Below are positions 26,032-34,642 of a stretch of 64,000 bases of DNA, piece after piece (the first letter of the stretch is position 1; every line of letters begins with the position of its first letter). Origin of the DNA: Actinokineospora iranica. GTDB lineage: Bacteria > Actinomycetota > Actinomycetes > Mycobacteriales > Pseudonocardiaceae. The position numbers and the translations under genes were made by a program. Where the stretch lies: NCBI RefSeq assembly GCF_900101685.1, contig NZ_FMZZ01000001.1, positions 248,001-312,000 on the forward strand, written 5' to 3'. The notes beneath the pieces are model-generated. The model searched no databases, had not been told where the DNA came from, and saw nothing but the letters and a program-made list of their open reading frames with translations.

Positions 26032-27294
26032 ATGCGGCGTGGGTGGGCACTGCGGCTCGACTTGGCGCTCTACGCGGTGGCCGCTGTCGCCGCCCTGGTG
26101 ACCGCCTTCGCCTCCGAGTTCTACGGCTACCGGATGTGGGGCAACTTCGCCGCTCCGGCTTACCTGGCCGCGTTCGCGCTCACAGCCCGGATCTCACTGA
26201 CCGGCCGCGGGTCGCGGTGGACCCCCGTGTGGGTGGCGTGGGCAGCGGGCACGGTCGTGCCGATGCTGGTCCTGGTGTTCCGACGGGCGCCGTCGTTCGT
26301 GTGGGGGCCGTGGCCATGGTCGTTCCCGGCCCAGCCCGAGGTGTGGGTGATCGAACGCTCGGCGCGCGCGCTGTTCGCCGACGGCACGCCCTACCTCGAC
26401 CTCGACACCCTCAACCGCGCGCCGCACGCGGACGACTACACCCCATACGGGCCGTCCATGACCTTGTTCGGCTTTCCCCGGGCATGGTTCGGCGACCACC
26501 CGCTCACCGACTCACGGGTGATGTTCCTGCTGGTCAGCGTGGCGGCGATCGGGACGGCCTGGCACCTGCTGGGCAGGCCTGCGGTGCCGGTGCGCGCCGC
26601 GCATCTGGCCGTCGTCAGCCCACTCACCGCGCTCACCCTCACGGTCGCGGGAGACGACGTGGCGGTGATCGCGCTGATCGTCCTGGCGGGCGTGCTCGCC
26701 TACCGCACCGGTCCGGCCTGGAGCGGCGCGCTGTGCGCGGTGCTGGTGACCATGAAGCTGACCGCCCTGCCCGCCGCGGCCGTGCTGGCCGTCGGTGTGC
26801 TGGCGACCCGGGGCAGCCGCGCGTTCGCCGCGTTCGCCTGCGCGCTGGGCGCGGTGGGCGTGGCGATCGTGCTGCCGGTCCTGGCCGCCGATCCGGCCGC
26901 GTTCGTCGAGCACGTCGTCAAGTTCCCGGTCGGGCTCGGCCGGGCCAGTTCCCCCGCGTCGAGCCCATTGCCGGGGCACCTGGTCGCAAGCATCGGCCCC
27001 GCGGGCCACACCGCCGCTCTAGTCCTGTTGGGACTGGCGGCCTGCGCCGTGGCCGCGTGGGTCACCCTGCGTCCACCTGAGACACCGGCGGACGCCATGC
27101 TGCGCGTCGCGACGGGACTTGGCGCCGCGATCGCGTTGGCACCAGCCACCCGATGGGGATATCTGGTCTACCCGGTGGCGCTGCTCGGCGCGATGATCGC
27201 GTTCACGCCTGCCGCGCGGGAGCAGACCGGAGAACCTGTTTCGGCGTTCGATTCCGGTGTGGACAGCGCGGCGGAGGCGTCGCGACCGACGTGA
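26032..27294 (+). CDS. Polytopic membrane glycosyltransferase-like protein (GT87/DUF2029 type)
   Basis: A protein of 420 residues with about ten membrane helices spread over the whole length. After the second or third helix there is an outward loop with PYLDLDTLNRAPHADDYTPYGP, the acidic first loop pattern of GT-C glycosyltransferases such as DUF2029 mannosyltransferases. These use polyprenyl-phosphate sugars to build envelope glycans. The ATG at 26032 has GGGAGGGCGG upstream. Exact donor and acceptor are unknown. It is divergent from the ABC exporter. Confidence 0.7.
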   Translation: MRRGWALRLDLALYAVAAVAALVTAFASEFYGYRMWGNFAAPAYLAAFALTARISLTGRGSRWTPVWVAWAAGTVVPMLVLVFRRAPSFVWGPWPWSFPAQPEVWVIERSARALFADGTPYLDLDTLNRAPHADDYTPYGPSMTLFGFPRAWFGDHPLTDSRVMFLLVSVAAIGTAWHLLGRPAVPVRAAHLAVVSPLTALTLTVAGDDVAVIALIVLAGVLAYRTGPAWSGALCAVLVTMKLTALPAAAVLAVGVLATRGSRAFAAFACALGAVGVAIVLPVLAADPAAFVEHVVKFPVGLGRASSPASSPLPGHLVASIGPAGHTAALVLLGLAACAVAAWVTLRPPETPADAMLRVATGLGAAIALAPATRWGYLVYPVALLGAMIAFTPAAREQTGEPVSAFDSGVDSAAEASRPT

Positions 27295-27330
27295 TGTCCA
27301 CTCTGAACCGGTGCAGTCGGGTTGGGTTGG

Positions 27331-27540
27331 CTACTTCTTCTTCGTGCGCGTCGCGCCGCCGCGTCCGCGCAGGGTCACACCGGACTCCGAGAGCACTCTG
27401 TGCACGAAACCGTAGGAGCGGCCTGTGCTTTCCGCGAGCGCCCGGATGCTGGCTCCCTTCTCGTACTTCTTCTTCAGGTCAGTGGCAAGCTTGTCGCGCG
27501 TGGCACCGGTGATCCGCGCGCCTTTCTTGAGGTCAGCCAC
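27331..27540 (-). CDS. Small conserved helix-turn-helix protein
   Basis: A 69-residue basic protein: MADLKKGARITGATRDKLAT at the start, an HTH (KGASIRALAESTGRSYGFVH, about 28-47) and the end GVTLRGRGGATRTKKK. Near-identical short proteins are widespread in actinobacteria, so it is a real gene despite its size. It is probably a DNA-binding, perhaps nucleoid-associated, protein; I know no firm function. The GTG at 27540 is the only start that keeps the conserved N-terminus. Confidence 0.85.
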   Translation of the reverse strand: MADLKKGARITGATRDKLATDLKKKYEKGASIRALAESTGRSYGFVHRVLSESGVTLRGRGGATRTKKK

Positions 27541-27728
27541 GTTGTCCGCCTTCCGTCGCGAGTGGTGGGGGCCACGGATGACCCCTACCGCCGCAATGAT
27601 CGAACACGGTGGCGCGGAATGCCAGACGAGATGGCGAAAAAAGTGAGAGATCCTTCGTTCACGCCGGAGGAGCCAAGTCGGGACTCAGCGTGATGACGGA
27701 ATACAAGATCCCAGCAAAACGGCCAATT

Positions 27729-29357
27729 TCAGGCGAGCTGAACGAGTTCGAGGTACTCCGCTGACCAGTGGTCCTCGGTGCCGTCTGGGAGAAGGATCAC
27801 CCGCTCGGGTTCCAGTGCTTCCACCGCACCGGGGTCGTGTGTAACCAAGACGACGGCGCCGGTGTAGCGGCGCAGCGCGTCGAGGACCTGCTCGCGGCTG
27901 GCCGGGTCGAGGTTGTTCGTCGGCTCGTCCAGGAGCAGCACGTTGGCCGCGCTGGAGACCAGCCCGGCGAGCGCAAGACGGGTCTTCTCGCCGCCGGAGA
28001 GCGTGCCCGCGGGCTGGTCCAACTGCTCGCCGGTGAACAGGAACGTGCCCAGCAGCGACCGCAGCTGCTGCTCCTGGGTGTCCGGGGCGGCGTGCCGGAT
28101 GTTGGTCCACACGCTCGCGGAGTGGTCCAGCGTCTCGTGCTCCTGCGCGTAGTACCCCAGCCGCAGGCCGTGGCCCGCGACGACGGCGCCGGAGTCGGGC
28201 TTCTCCATACCGCCGAGCAGGCGCAGCAGCGTGGTCTTGCCCGCGCCGTTGAGGCCGAGGATGACGACCCGGGAGCCCTTGTCGATGGCCAGGTCGACGC
28301 CGGAGAAGATCTCCAGCGAGCCGTAGGACTTGCTCAGGCCCTCGGCCATCAGCGGGGTCTTGCCGCAGGGCGCGGGCTCCGGGAAGCGGATCTTGGCGAC
28401 CCGGTCGGCCTGGCGGACCTCGTCCAGGCCGGACACCAGCTTCTCCGCGCGCTTGATCATGTTCTGCGCCGCGACGGCCTTCGTGGCCTTGGCGCGCATC
28501 TTGTTGGCCTGGTCCATCAGGACCGAGGCCTTCTTCTCGGCGTTGGCCCGCTCGCGCCTGCGGCGCTTCTCGTCCGCGGCCCGCGCGTCGAGGTAGCGCT
28601 GCCAGCCCATGTTGTAGATGTCGACCTCGCCGCGCATGGCGTCGAGGAACCAGACCTTGTTCACCACGTCGGCGAGCAGCTCCACGTCGTGGCTGATGAC
28701 GATCAGCCCGCCGCTGTGGCCGCGGAGGAAGCCGCGCAGCCAGGTGATCGAGTCGGCGTCGAGGTGGTTGGTCGGCTCGTCCAGCAGCAGGATCGTGCCC
28801 GCGCCGCCACCTGCGCCCGCCTCGGACGCGGCGAACAGGATGCGGGCCAGCTCGACCCGGCGGCGCTGTCCGCCGGACAGGGTGCGCAGCGGCTGCGCCA
28901 GGACGCGGTCGGCGAGGCCGAGGTTGGAGCAGATGCGGGCCGCCTCGCTCTCGGCGGCGTACCCGCCCAGCGAGGAGAAGCGCTCCTCCAGGCGGCCGTA
29001 CTTGCGCACGGCGGCGTCGCGGACCTTCTCGTCGGCGTGCTCGGCCATGGCCGTCTGCGCCTTCTCCATCTCGCGCAGCAGCTCGTCGAGCCCGCGCGCG
29101 GAGAGCACCCGGTCCTTCGCGGTGACCGACAGGTCGCCCTCGCGCGGGTCCTGCGGCAGGTAGCCCAGCTCGCCCGAGCGGCGCAGGTCGCCGCTGTAGG
29201 GCTCGCCCTCGCCAGCGAGGACGCGCAGCGTGGTGGTCTTCCCGGCGCCGTTGCGGCCGACCAGTCCGATGCGGTCGCCCGCCTGGACGCGCAGGGTCGC
29301 GTCGGACAGCAGGATGCGCGAACCCGCGCGCAGTTCGAGATCGGTGGCGGTGATCAA
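27729..29357 (-). CDS. ABC-F family ATPase (translation factor type)
   Basis: A 542-residue soluble protein with two ABC ATPase domains and no membrane part. Walker A motifs are VGRNGAGKTT (about 35) and LGLNGAGKTT (about 350); signatures are LSGGQRRRV and LSGGEKTRL; Walker B motifs are ILLLDEPTNHLD and VLLLDEPTNNLD. Between the two lies a charged linker (ADEKRRRRERANAEKKAS), the ribosome-binding P-site linker of ABC-F proteins. It likely acts on stalled ribosomes or antibiotic-bound ribosomes. The start codon is TTG at 29357, with GGAG ten bases upstream; no ATG or GTG fits the conserved N-terminus MITATDLELRAG. Confidence 0.92.
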   Translation of the reverse strand: MITATDLELRAGSRILLSDATLRVQAGDRIGLVGRNGAGKTTTLRVLAGEGEPYSGDLRRSGELGYLPQDPREGDLSVTAKDRVLSARGLDELLREMEKAQTAMAEHADEKVRDAAVRKYGRLEERFSSLGGYAAESEAARICSNLGLADRVLAQPLRTLSGGQRRRVELARILFAASEAGAGGGAGTILLLDEPTNHLDADSITWLRGFLRGHSGGLIVISHDVELLADVVNKVWFLDAMRGEVDIYNMGWQRYLDARAADEKRRRRERANAEKKASVLMDQANKMRAKATKAVAAQNMIKRAEKLVSGLDEVRQADRVAKIRFPEPAPCGKTPLMAEGLSKSYGSLEIFSGVDLAIDKGSRVVILGLNGAGKTTLLRLLGGMEKPDSGAVVAGHGLRLGYYAQEHETLDHSASVWTNIRHAAPDTQEQQLRSLLGTFLFTGEQLDQPAGTLSGGEKTRLALAGLVSSAANVLLLDEPTNNLDPASREQVLDALRRYTGAVVLVTHDPGAVEALEPERVILLPDGTEDHWSAEYLELVQLA

Positions 29358-29502
29358 GTGAAGGCTCCGTCGCTAGCGTGGTCGTGGGCAGGGGTGATGC
29401 GCTCACGAGCAGTGGCTCGCGAGCCCGCCTGCGCATCAGTCGATGAGGAGCACAAGGCCCAGTCTACGCAGGGACCGCCACCGGTTTTGCCCCCGTTCGA
29501 TA

Positions 29503-29518
29503 CTAAGCGCTCGCTTAG
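29503..29518. promoter_or_regulatory. Palindromic operator candidate upstream of the SDR gene
   Basis: The sequence ctaagcg-ct-cgcttag is a perfect 7-bp inverted repeat with a 2-base spacer, 14 bases before the SDR start. It has the size and form of a TetR-family operator. It would overlap the promoter or transcription start, because the gene has no clear ribosome site and may be leaderless. Confidence 0.6.
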
Positions 29519-29531
29519 CTAAAGTCTCGGC

Positions 29532-30293
29532 ATGACTTTCACCGGGAAGACCGCGCTCGTTACCGGCGCCAGCCGGGGAATCGGCCTGGCCATCGCCACC
29601 GAACTCGCCCGCGGCGGGGCCGCGGTCGCCATCTCCGCGCGCAAGCAGGACGCCCTCGACACCGCGGCGGACGACATCCGCGCCGCGGTGCCGGGCGCGC
29701 GCGTGCTGCCCGTCGCGGGCAACACCGGGCAGGACGATGACCGCGCGGCTGTCGTCGAGCGGACCGTCGCCGAGTTCGGCGGGCTGGACGTGCTGGTCAA
29801 CAACACCGGGATCAACCCGGTGTACGGCCCGCTGATGGACGCCGACCTGACCGCGGTCCGCAAGATCTTCGACACGAACGTGGTGGCCGCGCTCGGGTTC
29901 GTGCAGCTCGCGTACCGGGCGTGGATGGCAGAGCACGGCGGCGTGGTGATCAACATCGCGTCGGTGGCCGGTCTGCGGTCCTCCGGGGTGATCGCGGCGT
30001 ACGGGGCGAGCAAGGCGGCGCTGATCCGGCTCACCGAGGAACTCGCGTGGCAGCTTGGGCCGCGCATCCGGGTGAACGCCGTGGCGCCCGCGGTGGTCAA
30101 GACGCGCTTCGCCGAAGCCCTCTACACCGACCGTGAGACCGACGCGGCGGACGCGTACCCGCTCAAGCGCCTCGGCGAGCCGGAGGACGTGGGCCGGTTG
30201 GTGGCGTTCCTGGCCTCGGACCAGGCGGCCTGGATCTCGGGCGAGACCGTCCGGGTCGACGGCGGCCTGCTGGCCACCGGCACCCTGGGCTGA
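29532..30293 (+). CDS. SDR family oxidoreductase
   Basis: A 253-residue classical short-chain dehydrogenase. It has the NAD(P) motif TGASRGIG (11-18), NNTG (90-93), catalytic Asn116, Ser144, Tyr157 and Lys161 (YGASK), and GEPEDVGRLVAFLASD. This is a beta-ketoacyl-reductase/3-hydroxyacyl type sequence. RKQD after the second strand suggests NADP preference. The substrate is not known. Expression is probably controlled by the palindrome at 29503-29518; no TetR gene lies beside it. Confidence 0.93.
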   Translation: MTFTGKTALVTGASRGIGLAIATELARGGAAVAISARKQDALDTAADDIRAAVPGARVLPVAGNTGQDDDRAAVVERTVAEFGGLDVLVNNTGINPVYGPLMDADLTAVRKIFDTNVVAALGFVQLAYRAWMAEHGGVVINIASVAGLRSSGVIAAYGASKAALIRLTEELAWQLGPRIRVNAVAPAVVKTRFAEALYTDRETDAADAYPLKRLGEPEDVGRLVAFLASDQAAWISGETVRVDGGLLATGTLG

Positions 30294-30422
30294 CGTCCTC
30301 GCCGCGCTGCCGTGGGCGTCTCGCGGCCACGGGAAAACCTGGGCCGACCACGCCGTGGGGCGTCCTAGTGGCCCCGGGGCCCTCGGCTTCCGTCCCCCGC
30401 GGCCTACCTGTGTCCCCGGTGG

Positions 30423-30992
30423 TTATGCCGTGGGGCTGGGCGTCGTCGTGGGTGCCGGTGTCGTCGTGGTCGACGGGGCGGGCGCTGGCTCGTGCCATGG
30501 GCCGCGGCCCCACGGCGGGCGGGCGTCGCCAGGCCGGTCCGGGCGCACGCCGTCGGGCACGCCGCCCCGGATGTGCTCGAAGCGGGTGTACCCGGGACGG
30601 CGGTCGCCCGCGTCCCCGATGAAGTACCCCGCCACGCCGCCCGCGACGAGGAGACCAGCGCCGACCAGCGCCGCGACCAGCAGGCTCACCGTGCGCCGGG
30701 GCCGAGCGGGCTGGGCCGGTGGCGCCTGCGGCGGGACCGGCGGAACGCCCTGACCGCCCGCGGTTTGGGAAGCGGCGCCCGGGCCCGCCGCCGCGGCGGA
30801 AGTCTCGGCGGCCGCTGGGGCGTCGGGCGTGGCCGGGGAATCGGCTCGCGTCGTGGGCTGGGGGTCGGCTGCCTGCCGTGCGGGGGTCGCGGCGTCGTCC
30901 TGGGACGTCGCGGCGGGGGTGTCGTCGGGGCTCGGCGAGGCAAGGGGCTGCGTCGGCTGCGGCCCGTCGTCGGGCCTGGGTTTGTCGCTCAT
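30423..30992 (-). CDS. Single-span membrane protein with Pro/Ala/Thr-rich tails
   Basis: A 189-residue low-complexity protein. Residues 1-100 are rich in Pro, Ala, Ser and Asp. One membrane helix (about 103-125, VSLLVAALVGAGLLVAGGVA) is followed by an outward part (GYFIGDAGDRRPGYTR) ending in a Pro/Thr tract. No catalytic motif is seen. It is oriented toward and 49 bases after the acVLRF1 gene, so both may be in one transcript. Function unknown; a wall-spanning or scaffold role would be a guess. Confidence 0.7.
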   Translation of the reverse strand: MSDKPRPDDGPQPTQPLASPSPDDTPAATSQDDAATPARQAADPQPTTRADSPATPDAPAAAETSAAAAGPGAASQTAGGQGVPPVPPQAPPAQPARPRRTVSLLVAALVGAGLLVAGGVAGYFIGDAGDRRPGYTRFEHIRGGVPDGVRPDRPGDARPPWGRGPWHEPAPAPSTTTTPAPTTTPSPTA

Positions 30993-31041
30993 GGGTACAC
31001 GATGCGCCTTGAACCTGTGTCCGCGCTGTGCGTGGCCTGGG

Positions 31042-31704
31042 TCAATCGGGGTCGCGGACCACGATCTCGACGGAGAACGCCCGGGTGGCGGCCTCGTCGA
31101 GCACCACGCGCCGGGGGTCGGGCACGTCCAGGACTCGGGGCTGGGCCAAGGCGAACACCGGCGCCAGCCGCCGGTCGGCGCGCAGGGTCTCCAGGGCCTT
31201 GTGGTCGCCGCCGAGCACCACGGCGTCCAACTCGGACACACGCGCGCCGAGCACCTCGGCGACGTCCCGGGCGGCCGCGTCCAGCGCGTGCCGCGCCTGC
31301 CCCTCCCGACGCCGGGCGAACCGCTTCTGCGACCAGCCGCCCGCCGCGCTGCGGCCGTGGACGAGCGTGCGGTCCGTCCGCGAGACCACGACCCGGCCCG
31401 CCTCCGCGACGCCGACGCTGTGCCCGCCGAGCCGCACCAGCAGCAGCCCCACCCGGCGGGGCAGCGCCAAGTGCCGGACCAACGCCGCGACGGGCTCCCC
31501 CGTCGCTTCCGCCAACGGCGGGAACGGGACCGCCGCGGTCGCCGTCGCCCCGTCGGCCGCCGCCACGACGACCTCGCTCGGCCCCAGCTCCGTCCGCGTG
31601 ACGCCGCCGTGCCGCTCGGCGAACCGGTCGAACCACCCGGACAGCCGCTCCGCCGGGACCTCGACCGCCCGCCCGCCGCCCGCGACCGCCCTGGCCTTGC
31701 TCAC
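31042..31704 (-). CDS. acVLRF1-type peptidyl-tRNA hydrolase (Vms1-like release factor)
   Basis: A 220-residue protein of the actinobacterial VLRF1 group, an eRF1-like domain. The catalytic loop AAGGWSQKRFARRREGQ (about 120-136) carries the conserved Gln126, which corresponds to the GSQ/GGQ Gln that hydrolyses peptidyl-tRNA. VVLGGDHKALETL and VLDVPDPRR are further family strands. By analogy to yeast Vms1 it would free nascent chains stuck on split ribosomes. The ATG at 31704 starts the family domain directly. Confidence 0.85.
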   Translation of the reverse strand: MSKARAVAGGGRAVEVPAERLSGWFDRFAERHGGVTRTELGPSEVVVAAADGATATAAVPFPPLAEATGEPVAALVRHLALPRRVGLLLVRLGGHSVGVAEAGRVVVSRTDRTLVHGRSAAGGWSQKRFARRREGQARHALDAAARDVAEVLGARVSELDAVVLGGDHKALETLRADRRLAPVFALAQPRVLDVPDPRRVVLDEAATRAFSVEIVVRDPD

Positions 31705-31823
31705 CGACGCACCGCTCTTACCGTTCGGCTCTTCGCCACACCGCCGCCTTCCGCGCCACGCTTACCGTCCCACCGCGACACCTGATCACCTTCCACCAAG
31801 CCTCCCCAGCTCCGAGTCGGCGG

Positions 31824-33380
31824 TCACAGCACGAACGCGTCCGACCAGAACTGTCCGGTTCGGCCGGACAGGGCCTCCAGCAGCGAGGCGGCTTGGGCGT
31901 CGGTCAGCGAGGCGACGAAGTCGATGACCGCGCGGCCCTTGGCCAGCGACGACACGGCCGCCGGTCCCCGGGTCGCCTCCCCGGTCGCGCCGATCAGGGT
32001 TTCGGGCTGGTGCTCGGCCAAGTCCGTGTACTCGACGCGGGCCAGTTCCACCAGGTCGTGCAGGCGCCGGGGCAGGCGGTCGGCCTCGTAGCGGTCGCCC
32101 AGCCACTGTTCCAGCGCCTCGACCAGCTTGGTGAGCAGGCGGGCCTGGCCGCGCTGGTGCAGCGCGAGGTCGGGGCGCAGCAGCACGAACCGGCGGTGCA
32201 CGAACTTGAGCACCTGCACCTCGTGCCACTGCCGCCTGCCCAGCAGCACGTGTCCGGAGCGGGTCGACGGGTTCGCCACGACGTGCACACCGGCGACCAG
32301 CCGGGCGGTCCAGCCGGAGGAGAACCGGCCGAAGGCCTGCTCCGCGGCGACCGAGCCGTCGAACGGGGCGGCGAGCAGGTCGTCCACCAGTTCGGCGCGG
32401 ACCCGGGAAACCGCGGCGGCGAACGCGTCGTCGTCGAACATCCAGGAGTCGCGGGTGTGCAGGCGCCTGCGCAGGGTCTCCAGGGACTGGCCGGGCTTGC
32501 GCTGGCGCGCGGACAGCTCCGCGGTGTCGAGCGCGGCGAACTCGGCCCGCTCGGCCTCCCACTGGCCCAGCTCCGCCGACACCGGGGCGTGCTGCAGCAC
32601 GCCGATGCGGTGAAAGTCCTCCAGGTCGTGGATGGCGTAGGCGATGTCGTCCGCGTTGTCCATGACCGACGCCTCGACGGTCTGCTGCCACTGCTCGACC
32701 CGCCCGTCGAACGGGACCCTGGCCTGGGCGAGGTCGTCCAACTCGGTGACATAAGCGGAGAACTTGCTCGACCCGGTGCCGGGCGCGTCCCGTGGCTCGG
32801 CCGCGCCGCGCGGCGGGTCGGGCAGGTCGCGCGGGTGCGGCGCGGGGTGCGACAAGCGGGTCCACGGGTACTTGAGCATCGCCGCCCGCACGGCCGCGGT
32901 GAGGTCGAGGCCCGCCGCGAGCGGACCCCGGGTGTCAGTGGTGGTCACGATCCGAAAGCTCTGCGCGTTTCCCTCGAACCCGTCCGGCAGCCCGAACCGG
33001 TGCCGCGCGAGCCGGTCGAGCACCTGCTCGCCGAGGTGGCCGAACGGCGGATGCCCGAGGTCGTGCGCGATAGCCGCGGCCTCGACCACATCGGGATCGC
33101 AGCCGCCGAGATCCTCCAGCAACGGCGCCAGGTCCGGATCGGACACCAACCGCTCGGCGATGGCCCGGCCGACCTGGGCGACCTTGAGGCTGTGCGTGAG
33201 CCGGTTGTGCAACAAACCCGACCCGCTGGCGCTGACCACCTGGGTCACACCGCCGAGCCGCGCGAAGAACGGCGAGGCGACGATCCGGTCCCGGTCGACC
33301 CGGAAGGGGCTGGCGGCGAGATCAGCGCTCCCGGCTCCCCGGTCCCGCCGGGACTCGCGCTGTCGCAAGTGGTCGACCAT
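31824..33380 (-). CDS. dGTP triphosphohydrolase-family HD protein
   Basis: A 518-residue HD phosphohydrolase. LHNRLTHSLKVAQVGRAIAE (first His) and AAAIAHDLGHPPFGHLGEQV (His106-Asp107) are the signature of dGTPases. The second half contains helices with MDNADDIAYAIHDLEDF, also typical. Such enzymes cut dNTPs to the nucleoside and tripolyphosphate and affect dNTP pools or phage growth. The ATG at 33380 lies 149 bases from the divergent lycopene cyclase gene. Confidence 0.92.
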   Translation of the reverse strand: MVDHLRQRESRRDRGAGSADLAASPFRVDRDRIVASPFFARLGGVTQVVSASGSGLLHNRLTHSLKVAQVGRAIAERLVSDPDLAPLLEDLGGCDPDVVEAAAIAHDLGHPPFGHLGEQVLDRLARHRFGLPDGFEGNAQSFRIVTTTDTRGPLAAGLDLTAAVRAAMLKYPWTRLSHPAPHPRDLPDPPRGAAEPRDAPGTGSSKFSAYVTELDDLAQARVPFDGRVEQWQQTVEASVMDNADDIAYAIHDLEDFHRIGVLQHAPVSAELGQWEAERAEFAALDTAELSARQRKPGQSLETLRRRLHTRDSWMFDDDAFAAAVSRVRAELVDDLLAAPFDGSVAAEQAFGRFSSGWTARLVAGVHVVANPSTRSGHVLLGRRQWHEVQVLKFVHRRFVLLRPDLALHQRGQARLLTKLVEALEQWLGDRYEADRLPRRLHDLVELARVEYTDLAEHQPETLIGATGEATRGPAAVSSLAKGRAVIDFVASLTDAQAASLLEALSGRTGQFWSDAFVL

Positions 33381-33439
33381 GAGCCCGAGCCTAGGGCGGT
33401 CTCACCTACGGGCAGGTGCGGGGCTGGGCTGTGTTGGTT

Positions 33440-33474
33440 GGCTCGATGGGGTGGGCTTCTGCGGGTGGCTGCGT
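33440..33474. repeat. Fragment of the intergenic repeat family
   Basis: The stretch ggctcgatggggtgggct followed by tctgcgggtggctgcg matches pieces that flank the structured element at 36602-36750 (read on its minus strand). It sits between divergent genes, unlike the other members, and has no paired arm. Confidence 0.5.
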
Positions 33475-33529
33475 TTTGTTCCCGACGCCCAGCCCAGCCC
33501 ACGGGACGGGGCCGTGGTGGGATCGCGGG

Positions 33530-34642
33530 ATGGATGTCGTGGTGATCGGGGCCGGGCCCGCAGGCTGGGCGGTCGCCGACGCCTGCGCTCGGCGCGGGTT
33601 GGACGTGCTGGTCGTCGACCGCGATCCGTACGCCGCTTGGCCCGCCACCTACGGCCTGTGGGACGACCAGCGCGCCGCCCTGCCGACTGGAGCGCGGACA
33701 GTCCAGGCCTCTGCGGTGCGGGCGGCTGGGCGGACGCTGGCTCGCGGGTACGCGGTATTGGACAACGCCTCGGTGTTGGCCGCGTTCGCTCGGGGGCCGG
33801 TTCAGGTCAGGGCGGACCAGGTGGTCGGGGCCGAGTTCGGGGCGCGTGGGGCGACGGTCGCGCTGGCGTCGGGTGGGCGGGTGGCCTGCCGGGTGGTCGT
33901 GGACGCCAGCGGCGCGCGGCGGGTGGTGTCCGGTGGTCCCCCGCTCGGGCTCCGGGTGGAGCAGACCGCCTACGGAATGGTGTTGCCCGCGACGGCGGTC
34001 GGCCGACTGGTGGCGCCGGGAGAGGCGGTGTTCATGGACTGGAGCGCGCCGCCGACGTTTCTCTACGCGGTGCCGCTCCCGGGCGATCGGGTCCTGGTGG
34101 AGGAGACCTCACTGGCCCGTCGGCCGGGGCTCGGGTTCGCCGAACTGCGGGCGCGGTTGGCGGCCCGGCTGGGCTCGGCCGTTGCGCCGCTGGCCGTCGA
34201 GCGGGTGCGGTTCGCCCTGGACATCGGGCCGACGCCGCTGTGGCACCGAGGGTCGGTGCCGTTCGGCGCCGCGGCGGGGATGGTCCACCCGGCCACCGGC
34301 TACAGCGTGGGCGACGCGCTGGCGACCGCGCCGAAGGTGGCCGAGGCGATCGCGGCCACCCGGGGCGCGCGGGCGGCCGCGGCGGCGGCACGGGCGGCGG
34401 TCTGGCCGCCCGCCGCGCGAGCCGTGCACGTGCTGCGGCAGCGCGGGCTGCGCGCGTTGCTGGCGCTGCCGCCCGATCGGACGCCCGCGTTCTTCGACGC
34501 GTTCTTCGCCCTGCCCGACGATCTCCAGCGGGCTTATCTCAGCGGCCGAGAAGACGTACGCGGTACGGCCGCCGCCATGGCCGCGCTCTTCCGGAGTTCC
34601 CCGTGGGAAATTCGCGCGAAGCTGGCCCTAACTCGGCGGTAA
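33530..34642 (+). CDS. Lycopene cyclase-family FAD protein
   Basis: A 370-residue flavoprotein with an N-terminal FAD site (VVVIGAGPAGWAVADACARR, 3-22). The inner motifs are GLWDDQ, VVVDASGARR, FMDWS, FLYAVPLPGDRVLVEETSLA and GMVHPATGYSVGDAL, which match CrtL/CrtY-type lycopene beta-cyclases. It would close the ionone rings of lycopene at the membrane. No other carotenoid gene is in the window, so the rest of the pathway must be elsewhere. The stop is followed directly by the GTG of the EAL-GGDEF gene. Confidence 0.88.
   Translation: MDVVVIGAGPAGWAVADACARRGLDVLVVDRDPYAAWPATYGLWDDQRAALPTGARTVQASAVRAAGRTLARGYAVLDNASVLAAFARGPVQVRADQVVGAEFGARGATVALASGGRVACRVVVDASGARRVVSGGPPLGLRVEQTAYGMVLPATAVGRLVAPGEAVFMDWSAPPTFLYAVPLPGDRVLVEETSLARRPGLGFAELRARLAARLGSAVAPLAVERVRFALDIGPTPLWHRGSVPFGAAAGMVHPATGYSVGDALATAPKVAEAIAATRGARAAAAAARAAVWPPAARAVHVLRQRGLRALLALPPDRTPAFFDAFFALPDDLQRAYLSGREDVRGTAAAMAALFRSSPWEIRAKLALTRR

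Noticed and set aside
29519-29531. Ribosome binding site for the SDR gene
   Set aside because: No purine-rich site is present before the ATG; the gene is more likely leaderless.
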